From Athripsodes cinereus (taxonomy: Eukaryota > Arthropoda > Insecta > Trichoptera > Leptoceridae): 64,000 nucleotides of DNA. The position numbers were made by a program, and so were the translations under genes. The notes beneath the pieces were generated by a model. That model was given only the letters and a program-made list of their open reading frames with translations. It ran no database searches and had not been told where the DNA came from. This document shows, piece by piece, positions 46,020 to 58,172 of this stretch. Within the stretch, counting starts at the first letter, position 1. Every line of letters begins with the position of its first letter. Location of the stretch: NCBI GenBank assembly GCA_947579605.1, contig OX388307.1:34201237-34265236 (forward strand), in the 5' to 3' direction.

Positions 46020-46816
46020 CCATGGATTCACATACACTCGCTTGTCATCTTTACATGATCATACCATGGATATAGATCAGGGATGTTGCGGATGTCGATT
46101 TTTACACATCCGCGGATGTGAATGCGGATGCGGATTTTTGAAGGCTCACATCCGCGGATGCGGATGTTTAAGATATTATAGAAAAAAAGTAGGAATTATC
46201 TTAGTTGGTAGGCCCCACTGTCAAATATGTGACGAAATTTTTGCTACAATAATATTATGGATTTTTTGGCGAATTTTTTTTTTCTTCTTTGTTATTTGCA
46301 AAAATAAAATAAAACCGGGAAAAATAAAAACGTGTCGGATCTTGTCACCATTATTTTCGTTCCCATTGGTTAATGTCAAGTGCAAACGGCACGTGCCTTT
46401 CGCCGGCCCCGTCCCATTTCTTTCTTGTCACAAATTGTCTTACATCCGCATCCGCATGAACATCCGCATCGATTATTGCGGATGCGGATGCAGATGTCCA
46501 AATACATGCGGAAGCTCCGCATTTGCGGATGCGGATGCGAATATTCGCAACATCCCTGATATAGATAACACTCATGTCATTTACACATGATCATACCATG
46601 TATATGCATATACTCTTGTCATCTATACACGATCATACCATGGATATAGATAACACTCATGTCATTTATACATGATCATACCATGTATATGCATATACTC
46701 TTGTCATCTATACACGACCATACCATGAATATACATAACACTCATGTGATCTATACATGATCATACCATGGATATAGATAACACTCAGGTCATTTATACA
46801 TGATCATACCATTACT
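46020..46816. repeat. 42-43 bp minisatellite interrupted by a hAT MITE
   Basis: Seven 'gatcataccatg' boxes occur about every 42 bp, alternating between '...gatatagataacactc' and '...tatatgcatatactctt' types, so the higher-order unit is about 85 bp. The hAT element at 46078-46558 lies inside the array. Confidence 0.85.
46070..46566. mobile_element. hAT-type MITE family K, copy 2, TSD ATATAGAT
   Basis: The element (46078-46558, 481 bp) has the same termini as copy 1 at 15316 and the exact 8-bp duplication ATATAGAT. It differs from copy 1 by small indels. Its insertion into a repeat unit dates it after formation of the array. Confidence 0.93.
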
Positions 46817-46819
46817 TAT

Positions 46820-47635
46820 GGTATGTGCCCAAATCATAAGTATATTGTATATTACATCATATGTGAGGGCTTTAGAGGCAAAAGCAAATCAATTCATTTT
46901 TCACAAATATTCATTTAACTGTGAATGCAAAAATGTTTATATTTTCGCTGGCTACAATGTACTTTAATTATTAATATAAGAATATCCACTTCTATCCTCG
47001 GAATAATTGGTTTTAGAAAACTGATTAAGAAGCGTAAACACCTCAGTCCATTTAAACCAATGACAGGTCTACATTTCAAATTTTTCTGTAAAACAGATTG
47101 CAAAATTAGTTAGCAATTTCAAGGCATTGTATCTGACCAACTGTCATTTGACCGAAGTAAGATGCAAATTCACATTGTTCCACACTGTTATCAAAGTCGC
47201 TCTGATCCAAAATTTATTTATATTTTTGTATCAATACATTTGGCATATTAATTAAAAATTAGGTTATTTTAATGATATGAATAAATATTAATGCAGAAAA
47301 ACATTTTCAAAACATATTTTTAAATAATTATTATACCTAGGTAGAAATAGAAATGTACAATTTTCTCAGTTTCAATGTTTTAGGATCGATGTCCCTTTGC
47401 ATCTAAAGGCCTCATATACAAAAGTTAGAACAAAAAAATAATACAATCGAACACCGAAAGCACGACAAAGTTTTCAACAATATGTTGGTTCACATTTGAT
47501 GTAATTTTATAAAATCCTAACTACCAAAAAGATACTTCGAAAAGTTACTAAGTATTAAAATTCAAAATATGTTAACAGATTTATTACAGTCGGTTGCAAT
47601 AATCTATCTATCCAATACTGTCAATTAAAAACTTT
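46820..47635. other. no recognisable feature
   Basis: AT-rich spacer; the paired ORFs near 46920-47110 are antisense shadows of each other. Confidence 0.4.
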
Positions 47636-47639
47636 TCTA

Positions 47640-47705
47640 TAATATAAACCCAAATACAACCTTATACACCTTTCACAGTAAGCTAAAAGCTTGTGTCGTG
47701 AAATA
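47640..47705 (-). mobile_element. tRNA-derived SINE, copy 4 (3' end only)
   Basis: 'aaacccaaatacaacc' to 'gcttgtgtcgtgaa'. The tRNA-like part is missing, as expected for 5' truncation. Confidence 0.7.
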
Positions 47706-47709
47706 TATT

Positions 47710-48450
47710 TAGTACAATACATTTAAACTGATTGTAATGGATAGATAGATGATTGAAACAGGCCATTATTAAATACGTACCTATGTTAGTACTAAACGCT
47801 ATAAAAAATATAACATTGATATAAATACACAAATATAATATTTATATAAAAAGTAGGAATATGATCAACATCAAGATTCTAAGATTTGGTAATTTGAGAT
47901 GTTCAGTAGCTCGATGGCTGAACTGATGGCTTTTAAGTGAAAGCTTAATCCCACTGCAGACTTACAACTGTCTCAATAACACACATTTTAATTACTGTAT
48001 TGAAATAAACTCTACATAAAGTACAATTAATAATATGATAAAATTAATATTTTTTTGCGACCGTATATATTTTTTTCCATCACTCAATCTAATTTAACAT
48101 TACTTGCCTCAGAATATTGAATACGTAAAAGATCAGCATTCACGATTTAAAAAAAAACATATGATATCATACATCATCAAATTCTTGCATAAAAAATGCT
48201 TTAAACTTTTCAAATATATCAAACTGAGAATGTTAAGAATTAAATTAACAAATAAATACGCATAAAAAAATAAACTTAAAAGTGATCACAGATTTAAAAG
48301 CATAAAAATAACTTAAATATAAGAATTTATCAGGTAAACAAGTTGCAGATATATCATAAAATAAAAGATAACAGCAGGTACAAAGAAATAGATTCAATTT
48401 GTTCAAATTAAAAATAACATTTGTTCAATTTTTCAATTTGCATCAGTTTC
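47710..48450. other. no recognisable feature
   Basis: AT-rich spacer. Confidence 0.4.
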
Positions 48451-48454
48451 AAGA

Positions 48455-48568
48455 ATTCACACCTCTGAGATAAACTCACCCTATATTTATTTATTGTATT
48501 AATATTGACAAAGTAGTGTGTCAAATTGCTCGTTATCAATATAGAGTAAAAAATAAATAAATAAGTGT
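48455..48568 (+). repeat. AATAA-tailed retroposon fragment, copy 5 (diverged)
   Basis: 'acctctgagataaactcacc' and 'agagtaaaaaataaataaat' keep the family order. Confidence 0.5.
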
Positions 48569-48744
48569 CCTGTATAAGGCAGGTGCTCTTCATACTATTA
48601 AGAGGTAATTCTTCACTGATTCTTTCAGCATGCTAATAACATAAGTAACAAAATGTAATGCAGTAACAACAGAACACTTGGGATAAGTGATTATGGAATA
48701 ATTATTAAATGTATGAAGAATGCATTACGTTTTACGTAATAATT

Positions 48745-51700
48745 TTAGTTGAGTTCTTGATCCATCTGATGCATCAGGACGTTGGTGGATCCAGAATATT
48801 CCATCAGGATCTGGCAGGGGACTTGTTCCCAAGGCTCTCCGTCTACTTGCATGGGAGCGAGATCTTTTAGTTTAATCTGAAAAATAAATTTTATTTCTTA
48901 TACATTTTGAGAAAACTTAGAAAACTATTAGGCATGTTAAAGAACTTATTATCCATATCCATCTACACTATCACCATATCTCTTACAATGGACTAACTGC
49001 ATGCAATGAACACACAACTTGTCTTCCTTGTGCCATAACAAATAAGACATTCAGGATGAGTGTGATACATCATCGCTGTTGAATTTCTTCTTCTTCTTCT
49101 TATGGGTTAAACCAGTCATACTCGAAACTCAAGGCCCTGTAGCCATGAAATCGCGTCGTCCGACCCTAAACTAAGTGCTTGCAATCCGCCAACGTATGAA
49201 TATTTGGGACGTGTGTTCACCACGTGGTCTGTTGTCTGGTCAGCACCACACACACATAACGGAGAGTCTGCGAGTCCCCATTGATGTAGGTGTGACGCTG
49301 TGCATCTGACACCACTCCTTAGTCTGTTCAAAGTGCACCAAAGTTTTCCAGGCAACGTAGAACCTGGAAGCTGTATAGTTAGGTCTGCAACCAGGTTATG
49401 GTTTTTCACCGTTGTCGTTGCCCACAGATCTCGCCATTTGTTGTCAGTTGATCGACTATCGTTTACAGCTGTTATCCAAAATGGATGCCGTGATTTAAGT
49501 CGGTAGTTAGGCGAATGTCCTATATTAAAACGTAGTTTTAAATAACTCTAGACCTGAGGATGACGCAAGATGAAAGCGTTCGGTAATCAGTACATAGGTA
49601 TTTAACAATTAATTGATTAAATACATAATTATCATAATGAAAATTGTTACAGTATTTTTTATACATTTATAATAATTTACAACAAATAAAATAAACACTT
49701 ACAACAGCTTTGGACCCCTGACCCAGTCTGATTGGCTGAGAGAGTCCTACTTGCAACTGTGCGATATGGAAGGAAGAGTTGATGCCCAGCACCTCAAACC
49801 TTCCATCATTCATCCTTTGATGTGGGACATTGTTATCAGCACCATTGTCTGAAAGGAAACAATTTTATTTTTCGTTAAATATCATACACAGATTTAATGA
49901 ATTATATATTTAATTGTTTGATGTATTTGTTAAAATTTTACAAAAAATGTGGTTTAATTTGTTATTAGGAATTGTCTATTGACGATCTGAGGTACAGTTG
50001 TCTGATAAATCACGGCTCAAGAGTGAAAGAAAATGAAGATGCAAATGATAATTTACTTATTCTTTGTTTTATATTTTTACAAGTAATTTGATACAAAAAT
50101 CCAGTTGAAAGAACTAACCCAAAGAAAAAAAATTATCCAAAAAATACAGATTTTGCTTACACTAATTACATTATTCAAACCATCGCGGCATTTTCCAATA
50201 GTGGGGTAGCCAGTGGACCAACTGCACGTAACAAACATTCAAGTTATCCTCTCTGTGCCAATAAAAATTTAGACATTCAGGGTGGGTGGTATACCTCATC
50301 GCTGAACTGAAGATGTTAAATGTCTTAATACATGATGTTTTACAAATACCTGCCTCATACAGGTAATTTAAAAACTAACAGAAGGAGTGAGAGATCTATT
50401 CTTATATTCATTTAGATTTCCAATATATTTTATGAGTTTTTTGCATTCTTCAGGTTTTATATATATTTTGTTTTCTGTTAAAATAGAGATTGCTTCAATT
50501 ATAAAATTAAATAAAATAGTTTAAATCTGAACAGTCATACTTTGATTACTCCTTGCCTCAACAAACTAAAAATTATAATACTTACTCCAGACATCCACTC
50601 CTGCCCCCCAAGATGGTATGTTGAGGAGTAATAGAGCCTGCAGTGGCGGTAGTGGAATATTCTCTCCATCTAGGGTCAGTTCCAGAATCTTCTCCAGCCC
50701 GTGGCAGTCCTGTGTAAGGGCTTGATGAGTTCCGAGGAATAAATATATTAACTGTAATAAAACAAATATAATAAATATATTGATAGCAAAGTTTTACAAC
50801 TGAAAATTTTCAAAAAAAAATAAAATTAAATATGATAAACGTTTTCTCAACTCACATAATTGATAGACTGACTACTAAAGAGGTAGAATGGATGTGTCCT
50901 GGCTTTATGGAAGTCCAAAGCAACCTTAGCATCCACACCAATACTCATGTAGTTATATGCATACATACTCTTCCGACCAACCTTCACTCTCCATCTGAAA
51001 TTAATATTATTTATATTCCATCAAGAAACAAAAATAAACCAAATAATAACAAAATCATCAAATCTCAAATAGCGATGAAGTATGCTATGCCATCAATTCT
51101 GAATGTCTTATCTTTAATGGCAATGAGAAGACAAACTGCATGTTTATTACACACAGTAGGATTAATACAGATAAACTGTATTTATTACATTTCGGGTTGG
51201 CCGAAAGATATGGTGTTCGTGATATTTTTGCCTTTTGGTATTTATGTTTGTGCATTCACTTCGTGAAAAAAACATATTAGTGAAAACATAAAAAAACAGT
51301 GCATACATTTTGATAAAGATTTATTTATACCTGTCTATAATATGTGGTGTAGCATCCCTAACTTCCTTTATGATCGTGAGGGGTGACAGAGGCAGGGAGG
51401 TATTGCCCCCCCAGCCCAGGACTCGGCTCAGATCATTGCCAGTACCTAGAGGAAGGACTCCCACTGAAGGATGGGGCTGAAAACAGAAAGCACAATATTT
51501 ATATATAAATGTGCATCTGAAGAATGTTTTACTAAATAGACTTTGGACATTCTTGCAGCAAGCAATATATTTGAGTCAAGAAAGTGAAGTTGAATGGCAC
51601 TTGGGGTCTCTTGATTGAGTCCAAGACCACCATAAAAAAAATCCCTAATTTTATTTCAGTTTTCCAACTGCTTCTTTCTGTTTGAAAAGAAAATTCTTCG

Positions 51701-54700
51701 ATTTTAAGGATTTTCAAATTCTTATTTTTAATTGTTACATTAATTCTTACATCAATATCTGACTGTGAAAGAGCAGTCAGGACAGCAGAAACAGAACCAT
51801 CTCCTCCAGCAACAAGGAAGCGAGCTTGTGGTGGGGCCCATCTCAGTACAGCCTTCAGAGCTCCTCTCCTGAGCTCCACCACTTGTATGGGATGAAGAAA
51901 ACCTCGGAAAACTGACAGAATATCTTCACCAATCTGACCACCAGACTTAGGATTTACTGAAAATAATTTATTTCTTAGTTAACATCATGTTTCTTCTACT
52001 TTCTAATATATTATGATCTATCTCCTCATGCCTCATCTCTGATAGGTTAGGTGGATAGGACAGAATACAGCTTTCTCCACATATGTGCCAATTTTTCTCA
52101 CTCAATAAACGATCACGCGTAAACAAGTCACATAGTTCTTTGATATCAGCACCTTCTTGACTCCCTTCTTTCAGACAAATATATCTAGTTTCTTGTTCAT
52201 TTTTTCATCTTTCATTCTCTTCACATATTCAAACCGTCACAACCTATTTACACACATCTTATCCACAAGACTATGGTGCTTTAACTGACTGGTTATCATT
52301 GTGAGAAATGTGTTTGAACTCACCTATTACAATGATGGGCTGCCAATCCGTCCATGCGGGGGGGACCACTGAGACGTGCTTGGTCCTATTAATGGTAACA
52401 CAAGTAGGAGGGACTATTACATGCTTCAGCTTACCAAAATCACATTCCTGAAATATGAACCATAGTTAGAAATACACACATTGCTCATTACCTATCAATT
52501 AATATTTAAAAATAGAACTGTTTAAAGTATTTGTGTACATGTTGGTACATATTGCAACAAGGTCCGACATTTAAATATGCCCCTAGATTAACCCACACTA
52601 ACCCTAGCTATAAGGGTAGATAATTATAACAGAGGGTAGCTCTATTTGATATAAATTAGTGTTGCTAGATTGAACGTTACTGAGATATAATTTTATTTTA
52701 GATATAAACTTTACACGAGACTTGTCTCTATAAGGAGGATGTTGAGATTTAAGTTTTTTATAAAATAGTCTATGTATTGTTATATCTGTATTAAGTGTTA
52801 TGTTAAATAAAATAAATAAATAATGTAGTTGAGACTAAAAGATAAAATGAGGTTTTCGTTTTTTTCTAATGTGTCACTTATTATTTAAAATGCATGTTTA
52901 TTAAGGACTATATAAAATTTATTGTTCATATTGTATTGCAAAAAAGGTGTAAGCAATATATTTCATAAAAAAATATGAAAAAAAAAACTAATCATGTAAA
53001 TCAGGTAAAACAATAAATAATAGCCACCCTGGAAGTACATTGAAATATCAACTTTGAATGTTGAAACTAATGCCTTATACATTTTACGGAAACATTTTTT
53101 TTGTGATTTTATAGGAATATTCAAAACTAAAAATTATAATGGAAACTTTAATGTGAACATTTTTAATGAATACTTGCCTCGGTGGGATTTGGTTCTCCAG
53201 TATCACAGTGTTGTATTCTGTTGCACCAAGAGCAGAAGAAGTCATTACCTCTTCTGTTGGACACACCATCTTCACAATCGTCACAGACCAAACCAACTGG
53301 AAAATTATCAAACCTCATCAATGTTTTATTACTTTTTCATGTATGTTATTACAATATAAAAACATAAAAAGTATATGACAGAATAGACACAATACTATCC
53401 ACAGTGGGAAAATTTAGAAACTTCAAGGGAGTCTTTTTTTAAGATATATCTGTTTTTACCACAAACCCAAATACAACCTTATACACCTTCCACAGTAAGC
53501 TAAAAGCTTGTATCGCGAAAGGAAGGGGAGTTTGCCGGCACCTGGAATCGAACCATGCACCCCTTGTGCACGAGGCTGAGACTCTACCTCTAGGCTAATG
53601 ACAAACTCCATTCTCATGAGTCTTACAAATTTTTGTCAACACTCACTGCTCAATCAAAAATTTTCATACTAATAATTATTTTCAAATTAATTTGAGTCTA
53701 AATATTCCTTTTATTCATATAAATAAGAGATTTTCTAAGCATTCATTTTACATAGAAAACAAACAAACTGAAATCATGTGTAGTTACGCCATTTCTATTT
53801 ATCATAATTGATTTTCCATTAAAGTCAGAAAAATTTCATACGTGCATATATGCTCCAACTCATATTGATGGGAAAGATTGATGGACAACATGTTCCTGGT
53901 AGTATGAAAACCTCATGGTTGTGCAATGTAAAAGACTGGACTGGAGTGAGGCATGTGGAGGAACTCTTCCAACTGGCACACGACAGGAAGGCCCTTACAA
54001 AAGTGATTGCTAATGTTGAGGAGAGCTTTTAATGCACAACATATAATAAGAAATCAAATTCTCATGTACCTTTAACCCAGTGATGTCTAAATGGTTCATC
54101 AGGAGATGCTGTAAGGACCTTACAGGACTTTCTTTTGGAGGTTTCGCTGTGACATCCTCGGCAGGCACTCAGAGCACATCTGTCACAAAATAGACCTGCT
54201 CCAGAGAGCATCAACTTCTTGCAGACAGAACACTATAACAAACGAACAATATACTTAATAATACTCCATAATAATTTATTTATTTATTTTATTCTTCACT
54301 GCACATATTGGATGTAATATCAAAACAATATACAGTTTCAAATACGTATAGTTTTATAATTCAATGCACAAAAACATAGTTAATTTGTTTTATCTTTCAA
54401 TTAAATAATTTAGATTTGTATTCTTCTGAAACTAACTCAAAAAGACAATTTTTAAGAATTTCAGAAATAAAACTGATGATGTAATTATTTTCACTGATTG
54501 TACCAGCTTTAAATATGTAACACTTCATTATAAATGATTCTATAAAATGTATAACAGTTCATCAAATAATTTGACAGTGTAAACTTTCTAAAATATCATT
54601 GAATACATAAAACATACTATAATTTGATAGTGTAGAATGCATTTTTACCAAATCATATTGTGGGCAAACAAAAAGTAAATAATTGATGATATTCTTATAT

Positions 54701-55130
54701 TTAAAGATATTCCAATTTTACTAGCATTCTTATGTTTTGTAAAATTATTTTAATAGATTTTATTTTAATATAAAATAACATCATATTGTTATTGAATAAA
54801 CACATTTCATTATAAATGTCTGCTTGCCATCTTAAAATTCGGAATGCGACATTAAAAACATGTAAATGATCTAGGTTTTTTTTGGGAACAAAGGTTAATT
54901 AATAACAGGAAATTTCGAAGTAAAAAACTCACATGAATATTGTATGGAATACATTTGCTATGTTGTATACTTCTCCAAGTGTGCCCCTTGGTGTATTTGG
55001 AAGTCACATAAATTATATCACAAAACAACCAGTTGAACAGAAAGAATAAAGAAATCACAAATATCAAGATGTAAACAGTTATCCAAACTATCATCTCAAG
55101 TAAATATTCGTCAAATTCTAAATTTTGCAT
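48745..55130 (-). CDS. DGKE: diacylglycerol kinase epsilon
   Basis: Ten exons join in frame on the minus strand: 55130-54933, 54232-54070, 53296-53178, 52447-52324, 51956-51751, 51476-51331, 50994-50856, 50751-50586, 49848-49703 and 48876-48745, giving 512 aa. The enzyme phosphorylates diacylglycerol to phosphatidic acid. Residues about 14-42 are one hydrophobic segment (membrane anchor), typical of the epsilon isoform. Two C1-type Cys-rich domains follow (C67, C70, C82, C85, C93; then HHWVKVGLVCDDC to C151). The catalytic domain has GGDGS (252-256) and PLGTGNDLSRVLGWG (from 279). The accessory domain ends with MQVDGEPWEQ. Compared with the usual GGDGT the last residue is Ser, a conservative change. 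No EF hands or PH domain, as expected for epsilon. Intron 3 uses a GC donor. Introns contain a SINE, TAG-tailed repeats, LINE relics and a hammerhead-like motif. Confidence 0.95.
48955..49085 (-). repeat. TAG-tailed repeat, fragment in DGKE intron 9
   Basis: 'aatggactaactgcatgcaa', 'taagacattcaggatgagtg', in minus orientation. Confidence 0.6.
49095..49460 (-). mobile_element. non-LTR retrotransposon, ORF2 C-terminal fragment
   Basis: Minus-strand frame: LPGSTLPGKLWCTLNRLRSG, SHLHQWGLADSPLCVCGADQ, then TTDHVVN. This is the zinc-knuckle-like end after RNase H in many arthropod LINEs. It sits in DGKE intron 9, in the same orientation as the gene. Confidence 0.75.
49540..49615 (+). ncRNA. hammerhead-like motif (locus C), decayed
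   Basis: CUGAGGA (49554-49560), U, GAC-GCAA-GAU, GAAA (49572-49575), A-GC/GU-U (49575-49580), then UC|GGUAAUC. It is homologous to locus B both upstream ('TTTTAA.TA.CTCT') and downstream ('AATTAATTGATTAAATA'). Stem I is broken, so cleavage is unlikely. It lies antisense in DGKE intron 9. Confidence 0.5.
50178..50402 (-). repeat. TAG-tailed repeat in DGKE intron 8
   Basis: 'ccatcgcggcattttccaat', 'gtggggtagccagtggacca', 'tatcctctctgtgcca', through 'gaaggagtgagagatctatt'. Confidence 0.75.
51070..51160 (+). repeat. TAG-tailed repeat, fragment in DGKE intron 6
   Basis: 'tctgaatgtcttatctttaa', 'ggcaatgagaagacaaactg', 'catgtttattacacacag'. Confidence 0.5.
52120..52305 (-). mobile_element. non-LTR retrotransposon relic in DGKE intron 4
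   Basis: The minus strand gives DKMCVNRL, a stop, RFEYVKRMKDEK: the same post-RT block as at 26575 but with a stop. Confidence 0.5.
53176..53177 (-). other. GC splice donor of DGKE intron 3
   Basis: The exon ends ACCGAG and continues GCAAGT. Only this junction keeps the frame into GAATGTGATTTTGG (ECDFG) of exon 4. The first downstream GT would shift the frame. AG|GCAAGT is the consensus of natural GC-AG introns. Confidence 0.8.
53450..53612 (-). mobile_element. tRNA-derived SINE, copy 5 (best preserved)
   Basis: Minus strand: A box TAGCCTAGAGG, about 35 nt later B box GGTTCGATTCC, then the unique part (GGTGCCGGCAAACTCC...) ending in 'TTGTATTTGGGTTTGTGG'. It lies in DGKE intron 2, same orientation as the gene. 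Confidence 0.85.
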
Positions 55131-55170
55131 GTCATGTAAGACAATTTGTCGATTTATCTCTCGTTTTACA

Positions 55171-55182
55171 TATCGATCGATA
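55171..55182. promoter_or_regulatory. DRE-like element upstream of DGKE
   Basis: 'tatcgatcgata' 41 bp before the start codon. It resembles the insect DREF site (TATCGATA) common at housekeeping promoters. The match is imperfect and its function is inferred. Confidence 0.3.
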
Positions 55183-55199
55183 AAACTCCTTTTTCACAG

Positions 55200-56300
55200 C
55201 TGTCACCTTGACAGTTCTTTGTTTATTTCATGAATTTTAGTTTTCTTTATTTTATGGCTGTTAATAAAAAATTATACAGCCAATAGCCATTTATTTTGAC
55301 ACGCTTTCTAATTAAAGAAAAGCTTTTTATTAATTTACGCAAAAAATTTAAAAGGCGTGAAAAGAAAAGAACACCTCCACAAACCAACCGTAACTGTTCT
55401 GTGCATGATTTAAACCCTGCACCTAGACTCAGAATGTTCTGTCAGAACATCTAAAGGTCCAACTAACACAGGATCACAATTTGAGTCCACCAGGGCTGTG
55501 TTGGCACCAACTATTTTCGGCATCATCATCATGGCCCATGGGTGATGACAAAAATAATATGGAAATACCTCCTCAGAAAATCTATTGTTGACTTTAGCAG
55601 TGTACACATCTCTGCCTTAGCGGGAGGAAAGTGAAGCATCTGATGAAATCACTTATGGTTGGTAATACACAAATACCCTGGTCAGTAAGTTTATATACTT
55701 GCGTAAAACTATAACTCCAGGGAATGATCTCTGATTGAAATTACCAAAAATTCAATTGCACAGACTTAATTTATTTTGATCCTGTGTTATGGCTGTGAGT
55801 ATTAGTGAAGGAGGCTAGTTTCTGCCCTATACTGCTGAGAGAACCGCTGAAGAGCAAGATAATGATAACTTGATTAAAACATTTTTAGCTTAGATTCAAA
55901 CCATTTCACATTTCTAGCAAATGTAACCAATACTACATGACAGATTGTGTTTGCTACATTACAAATAAAATGGGACTAGTTATACAAAAAAAAACTCAAA
56001 TTTTATAACAATAAACAGATATGGAAAATATTATTTATTTGAAAACTTCAAATGACTTTTTCAATTATAAACATAGAACACTTTAGATTGATTGGTTTTT
56101 GTTGACCATTCCTCATTATTTAATTACTCAAAATTTATACAAAAATATATTCTTGACTTTATGATTATTGCGTCTGTTTGTGTTTTGTTATAATACAAAT
56201 AATAAAATATTTTATATAATATTTTGTTAACTATTTCATTAACATGTAAAAGGCTCACGCTGTGTGTTAACATAAATAAAACAATTTAATAAATTGAATA
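55200..56300. other. intergenic, no recognisable feature
   Basis: Between PSMD10 (3' side) and DGKE (5' side). Holds the DGKE promoter; nothing else identified. Confidence 0.4.
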
Positions 56301-56306
56301 AAAATA

Positions 56307-56312
56307 TTTATT
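56307..56312 (-). promoter_or_regulatory. polyadenylation signal of PSMD10
   Basis: AATAAA on the minus strand, 13 nt after the stop codon. Confidence 0.65.
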
Positions 56313-56325
56313 AAAAAAAGCCACA

Positions 56326-58172
56326 TCATTCTCCATGGGATTGTAAAACTTTAGCCAATTTACTTGAACAGAGATTCAGAGGAGATTTCTTCTCCTTATT
56401 CATAATGTTGATGTCGGCTTCAGCTTTACACAACAGTCTACATATCTCCTCTCTATCTTCTTCACAAGCCATGTGCCTAAAATTGATGAATAATTATTAT
56501 TTACTCTTTTTGCCCATCATTATACAAAACAATTTAAAATATTAAGATGATATACAATGAAGAGTTAAATGATTTGTTCCATCTAAGCCTTAAACAGAAT
56601 AGACAGATAATCACAACAGAGAACCAATAGAATAAAATTATACAAAAAGCAAACAGAATATAAGCCGGCTTTATATGAACTAACTCGTCCCAAGCTGTTT
56701 GCCTGTGGTCTGGTGAACAGAAAGTATCCCAGAGCCCCTAGACAAACACGCACTTGGCGATCGACTACAAACAAATTTTCTTCAATAACTGCAACAATAA
56801 TGCATAATTATACGGTACATGTAGGTAGATTGTCGAAAAGTTCGCCAGTAGTCGATCGCTAAGAACGGTTTGTCTACGGGCTCAGGGGTTCATAAAATAC
56901 TTTTTAGTACTCACAATGCTGTGCTCCCCCTATTGTCCTGTGCGTTCACTCTGATATCTGACTGTGTCAGTAACAATTGTACAATGGGTATCCTCCCTTG
57001 AGCAGCTGCCCTGTGTAAAGGAGTCTCACCACATGAGTCAGCTATATTAATATTGGCATCAGACTCTATCAGATACTCGGCTATCTAGATAACAACACAG
57101 AACAAAGAATACATTAAAGATTATATTAATTGATATAATAAAAAAAATTATATCACCAGACGCGAAGCATTGACATAAAATTAGTAAAATTAATAAGATC
57201 CTCTCTTGAGGGAAAGAGTCGACTAGATAAGTCTTGTACACAATATTTATTTATTTATTCATCATAAACGGCACATTAGCCATTGACAATAAAGGTTTAC
57301 AAATTAATATCGTTCACATAATAATATAACCAAGTATACATATAAAACCAAAATATAAAAACATTAACACAGTGGAAGTAAACAAAATCAAAACATATCA
57401 AAAATCCATTAGTTGATTACAAAGATGATGTACGAGTACCTACGCAAAAGTATACCAAATACAACTCGAAAGTGGGTAATTTAACAATTTTGAAGCATCT
57501 CAGTTAGATAGTCAACTAATTAAACACCACAGTTTATTTTCAAAAATAGATATTAGTGTAAGTTTGTCAATTGAGATACTTAAGATTTTAAATGAAGATC
57601 GGGTCAAATGTAACCCATCAGTAAAAATGTGATGGAAGCAAAGAATATAGGTATGCAAATATCTCAACACTTTTTACCAACTCCCAAAAAATAGCCTATT
57701 TAAGATTATATTGAGTTACCTCCTTCCATCCTTTAGAGCAAGCGTACTGCAGGGCCGAATGTCCCTGATTATTTTTATGGTTAACATTGGCTCCTTTCCC
57801 TAGTAACTGCCTCACCACTGCGAATTTTCCTGCAGCAGCTGCCAATACTAATGGAGTGGCTCCAATATCCTCAACACAGTCTACAGGACTTCCCCGCTCA
57901 ATGAGATGAAGAACCAAAGAATCGTGACCTCCAACTGCAGCCCAATGAATTAACAAACGTCCATCCTAAAATAATCAATCGTTTACAATACAAAAAATGT
58001 GAAGAAAGTCTCTGAAATCAGAGTTATAGATTGTAAAACTAGGATACAATTATGAAGAGTCACAACTTACATTATCTGCTTTAGTCACTAAACTTTCATT
58101 CTCGTCTAGTTTGACTTTAACTATGTTAAAATCTCCTCGGTAGGCTGAATCGTATACCTCATTTGCAGTCAT
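56326..58172 (-). CDS. PSMD10: 26S proteasome assembly chaperone PSMD10 (gankyrin)
   Basis: Four exons join in frame on the minus strand: 58172-58071, 57965-57720, 57084-56915 and 56476-56326, giving 222 aa (human is 226). The protein is a stack of ankyrin repeats. Repeat signatures: GRLLIHWAAVGGHDSLVLHL, GATPLVLAAAAGKFAVVRQL, GHSALQYACSKGWKEIAEYL, GETPLHRAAAQGRIPIVQLL and GSTALHMACEEDREEICRLL. The N-terminus MTANEVYDSAYRGDFNIVK and C-terminus KSPLNLCSSKLAKVLQSHGE match gankyrin. It binds the ATPase Rpt3 during assembly of the 19S particle, in nucleus and cytoplasm. Intron donors are GTAAGT, GTAACT and GTGAGT. It lies head to head with SPC25, 660 bp apart. A generic ankyrin protein is the alternative, but length and both termini favour PSMD10. 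Confidence 0.92.
57245..57480 (-). repeat. (TTTA)n-headed retroposon 3' end in PSMD10 intron 2
   Basis: 'atttatttatttattcatca' then 'cggcacattagccattgaca'; a TAAA-tailed end on the minus strand, related in layout to 25020. Confidence 0.4.

Noticed and set aside
46042..46590. 182-codon plus-strand ORF (and similar ones at 15503-15859 and 46351-46575)
   Set aside because: These translate the GCGGAT-rich hAT MITE; both copies of the element give similar strings and there is no protein family.
50832..51266. 144-codon plus-strand ORF
   Set aside because: Antisense of DGKE exon 7 and a TAG-tailed repeat.
51532..51882. 116-codon minus-strand ORF taken as a separate gene
   Set aside because: Its first 45 codons are DGKE exon 5 (GGDGS motif); the rest reads into the intron past the GTAAGA donor.
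53054..53378. Three overlapping plus-strand ORFs
   Set aside because: Antisense shadows of DGKE exon 3 (C1 domain).
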